From Bradyrhizobium sp. YR681 (lineage in GTDB: Bacteria > Pseudomonadota > Alphaproteobacteria > Rhizobiales > Xanthobacteraceae): a stretch of DNA of 64,000 nucleotides. The stretch covers positions 1 through 64,000 of the forward strand of contig NZ_AKIY01000266.1 of the NCBI RefSeq assembly GCF_000282615.1. The letters are read 5' to 3'. Below the pieces are notes generated by a model. The model was not told the DNA's origin, ran no database searches, and saw only the letters and a list, made by a program, of their open reading frames with translations. Each line of letters starts with the position of its first letter. The stretch's first letter is position 1. Shown piece by piece: positions 34,939-42,749 of this stretch. A program made the translations under genes and the position numbers.

Positions 34939-35916
34939 TTATGCGCCTGCGCGCGCCTTGCGGGCCGCGATCTGCTGCAGCGCCCAGCGTGCGTTCTTGC
35001 GGACATCGGGATCGGCATCGTCGGCGATGACGGCCAGGAACGCCTCGCCGTCGGGATGGGCAATCTCGCCGAGCGCGGCGGCCGCCTCCTTCCGCAGATT
35101 GGCCTGATCGTGATTGATGCAATTGCCGATCGGCCGCACCGCCCGCTCGATCTTCATCTTGCCGAGGCTGCGGATCGCCTTCAGCCGCACCTGCCAGAAT
35201 TCGTCGGAAAGGCAGGCGACGAGCTGGTCGGCGGCGAGCGAACCATTGACGTTGAGGCCCAGCGTTTCCGCGGCCATTTCGCGGACCATCCAGTCGGAAT
35301 CCTTCAGCGCACGCGTGATCGTCTCCGCCGCGGGCTTCAGCTGCGAGAACGCCAGCGCGCTCACCGCAGCGCGGCGCACATGGGCATCGGGATCGTTGAT
35401 CAGGGCGGTCAGCGCCGGGATGGACTCTTCAAGCTTGAGGAAGCCGATCACGCCGATCGCCTGCACGCGCACGGCTGCATCGACATCCTGGAGCGCTTCC
35501 AGCGCCGGCTTCAGCGTGTCCTTGGACCGCAATTCCTTCAGCGCGCGCAAAGCACCCATGCGGACAAAGGCGTGGGCGTGCTTGACCAGCGGCAGGATGA
35601 TCCCCGCGCAGGCCGGGTCCTTGAACTCGGCCATGCTGTCGGCCGCAGCCGACGCCACGATCCTTTCAGGGTCCACCAGCAGCTTGACCAGCGCGCTCGC
35701 AGCCTCCGGTCCGTCGAACTCGCCGAGCGCCATCGCGACCTGCTGGCGCACGCCGGCATCGGGATCGGCGACCATATTGGCGAGATGGCCGACCGCTGCG
35801 GGATCGCCGGAATGACCGAGCGCGATGATGGCGACGCGGCGCTCGGCGGGGTCGGCCGCCTGCAGACGCTCGTCGGCATCTTCGAGATCGTCGTAGGATT
35901 CGAACGGGCTCGACAT
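34939..35916 (-). CDS. HEAT-repeat protein
   Basis: 325 residues made of about nine HEAT/PBS-lyase-type helical pairs, each with the pattern V(R)..A..ALG..., for example PDAGVRQQVAMALGEF, ERIVASAAADSMAEF, AAVRVQAIGVIGFLKL, AHVRRAAVSALAFSQL, DWMVREMAAETLGLN, and the last PDVRKNARWALQQIA. No catalytic motif or signal peptide, so it is a cytoplasmic scaffold or chaperone-like factor. The start ATG 35916 lies 2 bp after the ferredoxin stop, so it is co-translated with ferredoxin and flavoprotein and may help assemble them. Confidence 0.88.
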   Translation of the reverse strand: MSSPFESYDDLEDADERLQAADPAERRVAIIALGHSGDPAAVGHLANMVADPDAGVRQQVAMALGEFDGPEAASALVKLLVDPERIVASAAADSMAEFKDPACAGIILPLVKHAHAFVRMGALRALKELRSKDTLKPALEALQDVDAAVRVQAIGVIGFLKLEESIPALTALINDPDAHVRRAAVSALAFSQLKPAAETITRALKDSDWMVREMAAETLGLNVNGSLAADQLVACLSDEFWQVRLKAIRSLGKMKIERAVRPIGNCINHDQANLRKEAAAALGEIAHPDGEAFLAVIADDADPDVRKNARWALQQIAARKARAGA

Positions 35917-35918
35917 GA

Positions 35919-36152
35919 TCACCTCAACAGGTAGGGAATGTTGACGGTGACGGCACCGGTCGGGCAATCTGCCTCGCAGGGCATGCAGTACCAGCACTCG
36001 TCATAGGCCATGTAGGCCTTGCCGGTCATGTCGCTGATGCGCAAGACGTCGAGCGGACAGACGTCGACGCAGACGGTGCAGCCCTTGTCGGCGATGCACT
36101 TGGCGTCGTCGACGACCACCGGAACCGATGTCTGATAGGACGCGAGAGGCAT
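35919..36152 (-). CDS. 2[4Fe-4S] ferredoxin, AprB-like
   Basis: 77 residues with eight cysteines in two clusters: Cys19, 25, 28, 32 (CP) and Cys53, 56, 59, 63 (CP). Spacing in the first cluster (C-x5-C-x2-C-x3-CP) and the block AYMAYDECWYCMPCEADCP resemble the iron-sulfur half of AprB, the beta subunit of adenylylsulfate reductase, but the long AprB tail is missing (AprB is about 150 residues). It is placed between an AprA-like flavoprotein (30 bp upstream) and a HEAT protein (2 bp downstream), and is the obvious electron carrier of the flavoprotein. Confidence 0.9.
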   Translation of the reverse strand: MPLASYQTSVPVVVDDAKCIADKGCTVCVDVCPLDVLRISDMTGKAYMAYDECWYCMPCEADCPTGAVTVNIPYLLR

Positions 36153-36182
36153 GTGATGTCTCCTGTTGTTCTGTTTCGGTGA

Positions 36183-37925
36183 TCAGGCGGTCGCGCGGAT
36201 GCGCTGCTTGTCGTAGAGGTCCTTCTCGTCGTCGGCGATCGGCACGACGTAGGGCTCCACCGCGCGCTTCTCGCTGGTCATCTTGCCGTCCTGCTTGGAC
36301 AGCAGCGTGTGGCAGAACCAGTTCTCGTTGTCCTTCTCCGGGAAATCCGTGCGCCAGTGATAGAGGCCCCAGCGGCTCTCCTCGCGGTAGAGCGAGGCAT
36401 GCACCGCCATGTCGGCGCAATCCATGATCGACTGCACTTCGAGCGCGCGGAGCAGCTCGTGCGCGTTGCGCGCGATCATGTGCTCCTGCATGTCCTGCCG
36501 CGTCTCGGCGAGACGGCGCATCCCGAGCTCGTATTTGCGCGTGACCTTCGGCGGCTGGAGATAGTCGTTCACCAGACGACGCGTCTTGTACTCGACCTGG
36601 TTCGGCGGAATGCCGTCCTCGCGTTTGGTCGGCGCCAGCACGCGGTCGCGCTCCTTCGCGACATCGGCCGCATCGAACGCCGCAAAGTCGTGGCTATCGG
36701 CAAATTCCATGGCGTCTGTGCCGGCGACCGCACCATTGGTGAAGGCACCGAGCATGTAGTTATGCGGCACACTCGCCATGTCGCCGGCGGCATAGAGGCC
36801 GGGCACGGTGGTGCGGGCGTTGTCGTCGACGAACACGCCGGAGGCGCTGTGGCCGGAGCAGAAGCCGATCTCGGAGATGTGCATCTCGATCGAGTCGTTG
36901 CGGTAGTCGACGCCGCGTCCCTGCTGGAACAAGCCGCGCGTCGGACGCTCGACCTTGTGCAACGTGGACTCGATCTCGGAGATGGTGTCGGGATGGAGAT
37001 GCTTGAGCTGGAGGAACACCGGACCCTTGCCGGACAACAGCTCGTTGTAGAACTCCAGCATCATCTGGCCGGACCAGTAGTCGCATTCGATGAAGCGCGA
37101 GCCCTCGTTGTTGGCGGTGAAGGCGCCGAATGGGCCGGCGACATAGGCGCAGGCCGGGCCGTTATAGTCCTTGATCAGCGGATTGATCTGGTAGCATTCG
37201 AGGTTCGCGAGCGCCGCGCCGGCGTGATAGGCCATCGCATAGCCGTCGCCGGAATTGGCTGCATTCTCGTAGGTGCCGAACATGTAGCCGGAGGTCGGCA
37301 GGCCGAGGCGGCCGGCGGCGCCCATGCAGAGGATCACGGCCTTGGCCTTGATGACGAGGATCTCGGCGGTGCGGGTGTTGACGCTGATCGCGCCGGCAAT
37401 GCGGCCGTCGGACGATTTGAGCAGCCGTGTCGCCATGTAGCGGTTGGAGATCAGGATTCGGGCGCGGCGGAGCTGCCGGTACAGCGCCTTCTTCACGGTC
37501 TCGCCGTTCGGCATCGGCAGAACGTAGGTGCCGATGTGGTGCACCTTCTTGACGGCGTAGTCGCCGTTCTCGTTCTTCAGAAAGCGGATGCCGAAGCTGT
37601 CGAGCTCTTCGATGATCTTGTAGCAGTTCTGGGCGTATTTATAGACCGCCTTCTGATCGACGATGCCGTCATTGGCGATGGTGATTTCCTTGGTGTACTG
37701 CTCCGGCGTCGCATAGCCGGGGATGACGGCGTTGTTCAGCCCGTCCATGCCCATCGAGATCGCGCCGGAGCGCTTGACGTTGGCCTTTTCGAGCAGGACG
37801 ACATTGGCCTTCGGGTTCTTCAGCTTCGCCTTCAGTGCCGCCATCGGGCCGGCCGTGCCGCCGCCGATCACCAGCACGTCGCAGGAAACCTCCGAAAGTC
37901 CGTCGACGATCTGATCTAGTGCCAT
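36183..37925 (-). CDS. AprA-like FAD flavoprotein (fumarate reductase / adenylylsulfate reductase alpha family)
   Basis: 580 residues. FAD-binding motif DVLVIGGGTAGPMAALKAKL (residues 16-35), then LLEKANVKRSGAISMGMDGL as in AprA, a second FAD region AVILCMGAAGRLG near residue 208, and VPGLYAAGDMA near residue 377. The FRD/SDH family includes fumarate reductase, succinate dehydrogenase, L-aspartate oxidase and AprA; the wording near the FAD site, the length, and the AprB-like ferredoxin next door favour the AprA branch. AprA interconverts sulfite plus AMP and APS. A typical AprB and other sulfur-oxidation genes are lacking, so the reaction may differ. Confidence 0.85.
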   Translation of the reverse strand: MALDQIVDGLSEVSCDVLVIGGGTAGPMAALKAKLKNPKANVVLLEKANVKRSGAISMGMDGLNNAVIPGYATPEQYTKEITIANDGIVDQKAVYKYAQNCYKIIEELDSFGIRFLKNENGDYAVKKVHHIGTYVLPMPNGETVKKALYRQLRRARILISNRYMATRLLKSSDGRIAGAISVNTRTAEILVIKAKAVILCMGAAGRLGLPTSGYMFGTYENAANSGDGYAMAYHAGAALANLECYQINPLIKDYNGPACAYVAGPFGAFTANNEGSRFIECDYWSGQMMLEFYNELLSGKGPVFLQLKHLHPDTISEIESTLHKVERPTRGLFQQGRGVDYRNDSIEMHISEIGFCSGHSASGVFVDDNARTTVPGLYAAGDMASVPHNYMLGAFTNGAVAGTDAMEFADSHDFAAFDAADVAKERDRVLAPTKREDGIPPNQVEYKTRRLVNDYLQPPKVTRKYELGMRRLAETRQDMQEHMIARNAHELLRALEVQSIMDCADMAVHASLYREESRWGLYHWRTDFPEKDNENWFCHTLLSKQDGKMTSEKRAVEPYVVPIADDEKDLYDKQRIRATA

Positions 37926-37995
37926 CGCTTGCTCCTGGTTCGCCGATACCCGGCGCCTTTGCGTCAGACTTGTTCAGGGGGCGTTCCGGCGATAG

Positions 37996-38005
37996 CAATT
38001 AGTTG
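37996..38005. promoter_or_regulatory. Shared motif CAATTAGTTG, site 1 (before the flavoprotein gene)
   Basis: CAATTAGTTG lies 71 bp before the flavoprotein start. Read on the coding (minus) strand it continues as CAACTAATTGCTATCGCC, nearly the same as site 3 (38936 on). One of four copies of CRAYTARTTK in this cluster. Could be an operator; binder unknown. Confidence 0.5.
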
Positions 38006-38027
38006 TCGCCGGGCCCCGATTTGCGCC

Positions 38028-38801
38028 TCAGCGCTCGACAAAAGCCTTTTCGATGACGAAATGGCCGGGCTGGCTGTGATTGCCCTCGACAAAGCCGCGC
38101 GCGGCAAACATCGCGGGGAGTTCCTCGAGCATCGCCGGGCTGCCGCACAGCATGATGCGGTCGGTCTCGATATCGAGGCCGGATTGCCCGATGTCCTCGA
38201 ACAGCTGGTTGGATGAGATGAGGTCGGTGATGCGGCCGCGATTTCTGAACGGCTCGCGGGTGACGGTCGGGTAGTAGACGAGCTTGTCGCGGATCAAGGG
38301 TCCGAAGAATTCATGGCTGCGCAGGCCGTCGACGAGGTGCTCGCCATAAGAGAGTTCCGAAACCTGGCGGCAGCCATGGGCGAGCACGATGGTCTCGTAA
38401 TTCTCGTAGACATCAGGATCCTTGATCAGGCTGGCGAAGGGCGCAAGGCCCGTGCCGGTCGAGAGCAGCAGCAGGCGTTTTCCCGGGATGAGATTGCCCG
38501 TGATCAGCGTGCCCGTCGCCTTGCGGCCGACCAGGATGATGTCGCCTTCCCGGATCTTCTGCAGGCGCGAGGTCAGCGGGCCGTCCTGGACCTTGATCGA
38601 GAAGAACTCGAGCGCTTCCTCGTGATTGGCGCTCGCCATGCTGTAGGCCCGCATCAACGGCTTGCCCTCGACCTCGAGGCCAATCATCGCGAACTGGCCG
38701 TTCTGGAAGCGGAAGCCGGGATCGCGCGTCGCGGTGAAGCTGAACAGGGACTCGGTCCAGTGACGGACCGACAACACCGTTTCCTTTTGAAATGCGCTCA
38801 T
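38028..38801 (-). CDS. fpr: Ferredoxin--NADP+ reductase
   Basis: 257 residues, the exact size of bacterial FPR. FAD-binding RAYSMAS (residues 51-57), NADP-binding STGTGLAPFAS (from residue 114), and the C-terminal AFVER ending typical of the bacterial subclass. It exchanges electrons between NADPH and ferredoxin. It is 102 bp upstream of the flavoprotein-ferredoxin operon, same strand, and the likely redox partner of that ferredoxin. Start ATG 38801 follows a GGAGAG ribosome-binding site. Sites of the shared motif flank the gene. Confidence 0.94.
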   Translation of the reverse strand: MSAFQKETVLSVRHWTESLFSFTATRDPGFRFQNGQFAMIGLEVEGKPLMRAYSMASANHEEALEFFSIKVQDGPLTSRLQKIREGDIILVGRKATGTLITGNLIPGKRLLLLSTGTGLAPFASLIKDPDVYENYETIVLAHGCRQVSELSYGEHLVDGLRSHEFFGPLIRDKLVYYPTVTREPFRNRGRITDLISSNQLFEDIGQSGLDIETDRIMLCGSPAMLEELPAMFAARGFVEGNHSQPGHFVIEKAFVER

Positions 38802-38873
38802 GGTCTCTCCTTCGATTGGGCACAGGTTCTCGGAGAGAGCAGAGTCCGGCAATTCGGAAGTGAAATTCCCGGT

Positions 38874-38883
38874 CGATTAGTTT
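38874..38883. promoter_or_regulatory. Shared motif CGATTAGTTT, site 2 (before fpr)
   Basis: CGATTAGTTT lies 73 bp before the fpr start, in the 192-bp divergent promoter between fpr and the DUF971 gene. Followed by CACATTTCGC, similar in position to the CTATTCGC that follows site 3. Weakest of the four copies. Confidence 0.45.
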
Positions 38884-38935
38884 CACATTTCGCGTTCGGT
38901 GATTGAAGAGGAGGCAGACGACAGGCCGGCGCTGG

Positions 38936-38945
38936 CAATTAGTTG
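38936..38945. promoter_or_regulatory. Shared motif CAATTAGTTG, site 3 (before DUF971)
   Basis: CAATTAGTTGCTATTCGC begins here, 49 bp before the DUF971 start. Its 10-bp core is identical to site 1 and its extension CTATTCGC matches the extension of site 1 on the other strand. Not a sigma-54 promoter: GG and GC are 9 bp apart rather than 10. Confidence 0.5.
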
Positions 38946-38993
38946 CTATTCGCGCGAAGCCGCGCTGACGTAGACAAGAGCCGGAGGTTCGTC

Positions 38994-39296
38994 ATGACCA
39001 TGACCCTGGTGGCACCGACCGTGGCCGACTATGAAGCCAGCGCCGATCTCGCGGCGCTCCTCGTCCGCACCACGCAGGACGACGCGCTCAGCGTGCCCGC
39101 CGAAAAGCTCCGCCTCTCCTGCAAATGCGCCCACTGCACCCGCGCCCGTTTCGACGGCCGCTTCCCCGAAGCGTTTCCGGGGATTGCGATCACCGAGATC
39201 GGCGATCTCGGTTACGGGCTGAATATCTCGTTTTCGGATGGGCATAATCGCGGGATTTACCCCAAGCCGTACCTGCTGAGTTTGGCGGGGCCGTAG
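38994..39296 (+). CDS. DUF971 domain protein
   Basis: 100 residues. DUF971 (gamma-butyrobetaine hydroxylase-like N-terminal domain) is recognised by the Cys-rich LSCKCAHCTRARFDG (Cys43, Cys45, Cys48) and the C-terminal DLGYGLNISFSDGHNRGIYP followed by PYL. Family members bind zinc or iron and are often small stand-alone proteins linked to Fe-S enzymes. It diverges from fpr and carries the shared motif upstream, so it is probably regulated with the flavoprotein module. ATG 38994 follows CCGGAGG. Precise role unknown. Confidence 0.85.
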   Translation: MTMTLVAPTVADYEASADLAALLVRTTQDDALSVPAEKLRLSCKCAHCTRARFDGRFPEAFPGIAITEIGDLGYGLNISFSDGHNRGIYPKPYLLSLAGP

Positions 39297-39318
39297 GCCT
39301 CGATCTCGCCGCACACAC

Positions 39319-39428
39319 CGCTGTCATTCCCCGCGAAGGCGGGAAATCCAGTACGCCGCAGCTTCTCCGTATCCCATTGACGTCTCTGGAATACTGGGTC
39401 CCCCGGTCAAGCCGGGCGACGACAGCGG
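39319..39428. repeat. Palindromic intergenic repeat, ...ATCCAGTACGCCG family
   Basis: Left CGCTGTCATTCCCCGCGAAG and right GGGCGACGACAGCG outer arms with CCGGTCAAGCCGG and CCCGCGAAGGCGGG hairpins. Same family as 18503-18610. It ends 9 bp before the sigma-54 type promoter of the next gene. Confidence 0.82.
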
Positions 39429-39436
39429 CGTAAAGC

Positions 39437-39452
39437 TGGCACGGACATTGCT
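39437..39452 (+). promoter_or_regulatory. Sigma-54 (RpoN) promoter, consensus -24/-12
   Basis: TGGCACGGACATTGCT matches the consensus TGGCAC-N5-TTGCW at every fixed position, with GG (39438-39439) and GC (39450-39451) exactly 10 bp apart. Transcription would start near 39463, 27 bp before the ATG of the Crp/Fnr-type gene. No activator gene of the NtrC/NifA class is near, so control must come from elsewhere in the genome. Confidence 0.7.
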
Positions 39453-39489
39453 CCTCTTTAGAACGATTTCAACGTTCCGGAGGCGGCTC

Positions 39490-40263
39490 ATGTTGCAGGC
39501 GGCGAATGCGGTTCGCGGGGCTGTTCCCCCGGCAGTCCGGCCTGCGGGTGGTTCCTCGCTGCTGCTCACCGAGAACCAGCAATGGATCGGCGGGCCGCCG
39601 GCGCTGATGGACAAGCTGACGCCGCGCGAGCGGGAGCTGGTGCTGAAGCAGGGCCGGCGCAAGGTGCTCAATCGCGGCCAGACGCTGTTCAGCCAGGGCG
39701 GCAAGCATGACGGTATCTGGCTGATCGAGAGCGGGCGTATCCGGGTGTTCTACACCTCGCCGCTCGGACGCGAGATCACGCTCGCCTATTGGCATGTCGG
39801 CAATTTCGTCGGCGGACCCGAAGTGTTCGAAGGCACCGTGCATCAATGGTCCGGCGTTGCATCCAGCAATTGCAGCGTGGTGCACCTGCCCGGAAAGGAG
39901 CTGCGGTCGCTGGCCCTGGAGATCCCGAACCTCGCGATCGGTCTCATCGAAGGCCTCACCTTCAAGGGCAAATGCTACTCCGCGCTGGCCCAGATGCTTG
40001 GAACGCGCTCGATCACGCAGCGCCTCGCGCACCTGCTGCTGCACCTCGTCGAGCTCTACGGCGTCGAGGATGCCGACGGCCGGGTGATTGCGGCGGCCTT
40101 CACCCATGCCGACATCGCCCACATGGTCGGCGCGACCAGGCAATGGGTCACGATCAGCCTGAAGCGCATGCAGGAGAAGGGAATCGTCGTGACCAAGCGC
40201 TCGCAGATCGTGGTCTGCCGGCCCGACGTGCTGGAGGAGATGCGCGGTCAGGGCGCCGACTAA
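39490..40263 (+). CDS. Crp/Fnr-family transcriptional regulator
   Basis: 257 residues. Cyclic-nucleotide-binding-like domain (LFSQGGKHDGIWLIESGRIR near residue 60) and a C-terminal helix-turn-helix FTHADIAHMVGATRQWVTIS (near residue 200) in the Crp fold. The N-terminal cysteines that hold the FNR iron-sulfur cluster are absent, so it senses something other than oxygen by that route. ATG 39490 follows GGAGGCGG; an earlier in-frame start overlaps the sigma-54 promoter. It sits between the DUF971 gene and the importer and may control one or both. Confidence 0.9.
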   Translation: MLQAANAVRGAVPPAVRPAGGSSLLLTENQQWIGGPPALMDKLTPRERELVLKQGRRKVLNRGQTLFSQGGKHDGIWLIESGRIRVFYTSPLGREITLAYWHVGNFVGGPEVFEGTVHQWSGVASSNCSVVHLPGKELRSLALEIPNLAIGLIEGLTFKGKCYSALAQMLGTRSITQRLAHLLLHLVELYGVEDADGRVIAAAFTHADIAHMVGATRQWVTISLKRMQEKGIVVTKRSQIVVCRPDVLEEMRGQGAD

Positions 40264-40332
40264 CGCGGGTGCACAGGCAAGCGGCTTTATAGTGCAGGAC
40301 TGCCCAAGGAGTATGCAATCAGCTTTTCCCGG

Positions 40333-40342
40333 CAACTAATCG
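40333..40342. promoter_or_regulatory. Shared motif CAACTAATCG, site 4 (before the importer)
   Basis: CAACTAATCG, the inverse form of CGATTAGTTG, lies 86 bp before the importer binding-protein start. Preceded by TTTCCCGG, and site 1 on the minus strand is likewise preceded by CCCGG. Links the importer to the flavoprotein module. Confidence 0.5.
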
Positions 40343-40428
40343 ACTGCGGTGCTCATTCCGGATTTGCCCTGCCCGAGCCCTCACCCAATCATGGCAACCA
40401 CAGCACATCCAACCGAATGAGGATGAGA

Positions 40429-41850
40429 ATGGCCCGCCATCTTCCCACGCTCTCGATCGCGATGTCGGTGACGTCGCTGGCGCTGGTTCTCGCGCAGCCG
40501 GCATTGGCGGAAACCGTCACGCTCGGCATCGGAACGCAGGACACCACGACCAACACCGTGACCGCCGGCGTCGTGATCCGCCAACTCAAGCTCCTCGAAA
40601 AGTATCTGCCGAAGGACGGCAAGTACGCCAACATCAAGTTCGAGATGGAATGGCAGAATTTCACCTCCGGCCCGCCCGTCACCAATGCGATGATGGCGAA
40701 CAAGCTGCAGATCGGCATGATGGGCGACTATCCGCTGATCGTGAACGGCTTCACCTTCGACAGCAATCCGGAGAGCAAGAGCCGGCTGATCGGCATCGCC
40801 GCCTACAGCCTGTCCGGCTCCGGCAACGGCCTCGTCGTCCACAAGGACTCGCCCTATTACGATCTCGCCGATCTCAAAGGCAAGCTCGTCAGCGTGCCCT
40901 TCGGCTCCGCCGCGCACGGCATGGTGCTCAAGGCGATGCAGGATCGCGGCTACGCAGCAGATTTCTTCCAGCTCGTCAGCCAGAGCCCGGAGGTCGGCTC
41001 GACCAATCTCCAGGAAAAGAAGATCGACGCGCATGCCGACTTCGTTCCCTTCGCCGAGCTGCTGCCCTTCCGCGGCTTCGCGCGCAAGATCTTCGACGGC
41101 GTCGAGACCAATCTGCCGACCTTCCACGGCATCGTCGTCCGCACCGATTTCGCGGAAAAATATCCGGAGGTCGTCGTCGCCTATTTCAAGGCGCTGATCG
41201 CCGCCAACCAGTGGCTGCGCGACGATCCCAAGCTTGCCGCCGAGAAGATCCAGGAATGGACAGGGATCAACAAGGAGGTCGTCTACATCTTCTTAGGCCC
41301 CAGCGGCAACATGACGACCGATCCCACGATCAAGCCGGCGCTGATCGACGCAGCCGCGACCGACGTCAAGGTGCTCCAGAACCTCGGCCGCATGAAGGAG
41401 TTCGACCCGAAGAAGTGGGTCGACGACAGCTACATCCGCAAGGCTTATGCCGAGATGAAGCTCGACTATGACGCGCAGCTTGCGAGCACGAAGAACTACG
41501 AAATCACAGGCGAGGATTCCTTCTGCAAGAAGCCGATCGCCGATCCGCGCAAGGCCGGCGAGGTCTGGGTCGATGAAGCCGGCATCCTGCCCTTCTCATC
41601 CGCCAGCTGCACGCTCGGGGCCTATGCCGACTTCAAGGCCAAGGGCAAGAAGATCAACGTCGCCTACGTGTTCGACACCACCCGCGGCATCAAGCTGTTT
41701 GCCGACCAGGCCTTCTTCGCGGTCGGCAATGGCGAGGTCGCACCCTTCCTGCTGAAGAAGGACGCCGAAGCCTACGCCGCCAAGATCAGCGGCAAGGTGC
41801 TCGGCTTCGACGACGCGGTGAAGGCATCGGTCGGCGGAGGCAAGACGTGA
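40429..41850 (+). CDS. NitT/TauT-type ABC substrate-binding protein with C-terminal NosL-like extension
   Basis: 473 residues. Signal peptide MARHLPTLSIAMSVTSLALV (cleavage near ALAE, residue 24), then a NMT1/SsuA-type binding domain to about residue 330 (YPLIVNGFTF; LVVHKDSPYYDLADLKGKLV). Typical members stop near 330-350 residues; here about 110 more follow. This tail (from about residue 360) has the layout of NosL, the copper lipoprotein of nitrous oxide reductase assembly: a Cys near its start (SFCKKPIADP), VWVDEAGILPFSSASCTLGA, NVAYVFDTTRGIKLFADQAF, then PFLLKKDAEAYAAKISGKVL and GFDDA. The start with GAGGATGAG in front is preferred over ATGs at 40417 and 40423. Sulfonate, sulfate ester, nitrate or other ligand is open. 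Confidence 0.85.
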   Translation: MARHLPTLSIAMSVTSLALVLAQPALAETVTLGIGTQDTTTNTVTAGVVIRQLKLLEKYLPKDGKYANIKFEMEWQNFTSGPPVTNAMMANKLQIGMMGDYPLIVNGFTFDSNPESKSRLIGIAAYSLSGSGNGLVVHKDSPYYDLADLKGKLVSVPFGSAAHGMVLKAMQDRGYAADFFQLVSQSPEVGSTNLQEKKIDAHADFVPFAELLPFRGFARKIFDGVETNLPTFHGIVVRTDFAEKYPEVVVAYFKALIAANQWLRDDPKLAAEKIQEWTGINKEVVYIFLGPSGNMTTDPTIKPALIDAAATDVKVLQNLGRMKEFDPKKWVDDSYIRKAYAEMKLDYDAQLASTKNYEITGEDSFCKKPIADPRKAGEVWVDEAGILPFSSASCTLGAYADFKAKGKKINVAYVFDTTRGIKLFADQAFFAVGNGEVAPFLLKKDAEAYAAKISGKVLGFDDAVKASVGGGKT

Positions 41851-42749
41851 GCAGTCCCGCCCTCGTCAGACATTCCGAGGACAGCATGCCGGCCATTGCA
41901 GAGGCGGGCCCCGCGCCCGCCGTCACGCCTCCCGCAACTCCGCCCTCGTTCGGCACGTTCGCGCTGCGCTGGTACCGGCTCAATCGGGCGGGCTTGCGCG
42001 CGATTGCGATCGGCATCATCTCGCTGCTCGCCTTCCTGCTGGTCTGGCACCTGCTCACGACCTATCGCGTCGTGTTCTTCGTCCGCTTCACCAACGTGCC
42101 CTCGCCGCTCGCGGTCTATGCGAGCTTCACCAAGGCGATCCACGACCCCAAATTCCTGATGCACATTCTGCTGAGCTGCCGGCGCATCCTCATGGGCTTC
42201 TCACTCGCCGCGATCGTCGGCGTGCCGCTTGGCCTGATCATGGGCCGCTTCAAGCTGGTGCACGAGATCATCTTCCCCGTGGCGGAGGTGCTGCGACCGA
42301 TCCCGGCGATCGCCTGGGTGCCGATGGCGATCATGCTGTGGCCGACCAACGAGCAGAGCATCGTCTTCATCACCTTCCTCGGCTCGTTCTTCCCGATCCT
42401 GGTCAACACCCTGCACGGCATGACGCTGGTCGATCCCGTGCTGGTGCGTGCCGCGCAATGTCTTGGCGCACGCGAGCGCTCGATCTTCCGCGAAGTCTAT
42501 TTCCCGGCGTCGCTGCCGCACATCTTCACCGGCCTCACCGTCGGCATGGGCGTGGCCTGGGTGTCGCTGATCGCGGCCGAGATGATCTCCGGCCAGTACG
42601 GCATCGGTTACTTTACGTGGGAAGCCTATTCGCTGGTGCAATATGCCGACATCGCACTCGGCATGATCGCGATCGGCGTGCTCGGCCTCGGATCGAGCCT
42701 GCTGATCCGCGGTGCCGGGCAATTGGTAATGCCGTGGAGGTCAAGATGA
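41847..42749 (+). CDS. NitT/TauT/Ssu-type ABC transporter permease
   Basis: 300 residues with six membrane segments after a long proline/alanine-rich cytoplasmic N-terminus (about 45 residues). The loop RAAQCLGARERSIFREVYFP near residue 200 is the permease EAA-type motif of SsuC/TauC/NrtB. GTG start 41847 overlaps the binding-protein stop (GTGA) and the stop overlaps the ATPase start (ATGA 42746-42749), so the three importer genes are translationally coupled. Confidence 0.92.
   Translation: MSSPALVRHSEDSMPAIAEAGPAPAVTPPATPPSFGTFALRWYRLNRAGLRAIAIGIISLLAFLLVWHLLTTYRVVFFVRFTNVPSPLAVYASFTKAIHDPKFLMHILLSCRRILMGFSLAAIVGVPLGLIMGRFKLVHEIIFPVAEVLRPIPAIAWVPMAIMLWPTNEQSIVFITFLGSFFPILVNTLHGMTLVDPVLVRAAQCLGARERSIFREVYFPASLPHIFTGLTVGMGVAWVSLIAAEMISGQYGIGYFTWEAYSLVQYADIALGMIAIGVLGLGSSLLIRGAGQLVMPWRSR

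Noticed and set aside
38934..38951. A second sigma-54 promoter (TGGCAATTAGTTGCT) before the DUF971 gene
   Set aside because: GG and GC are 9 bp apart, not 10, and the -24 box lacks the final C; the sequence is better explained as a copy of the shared motif.
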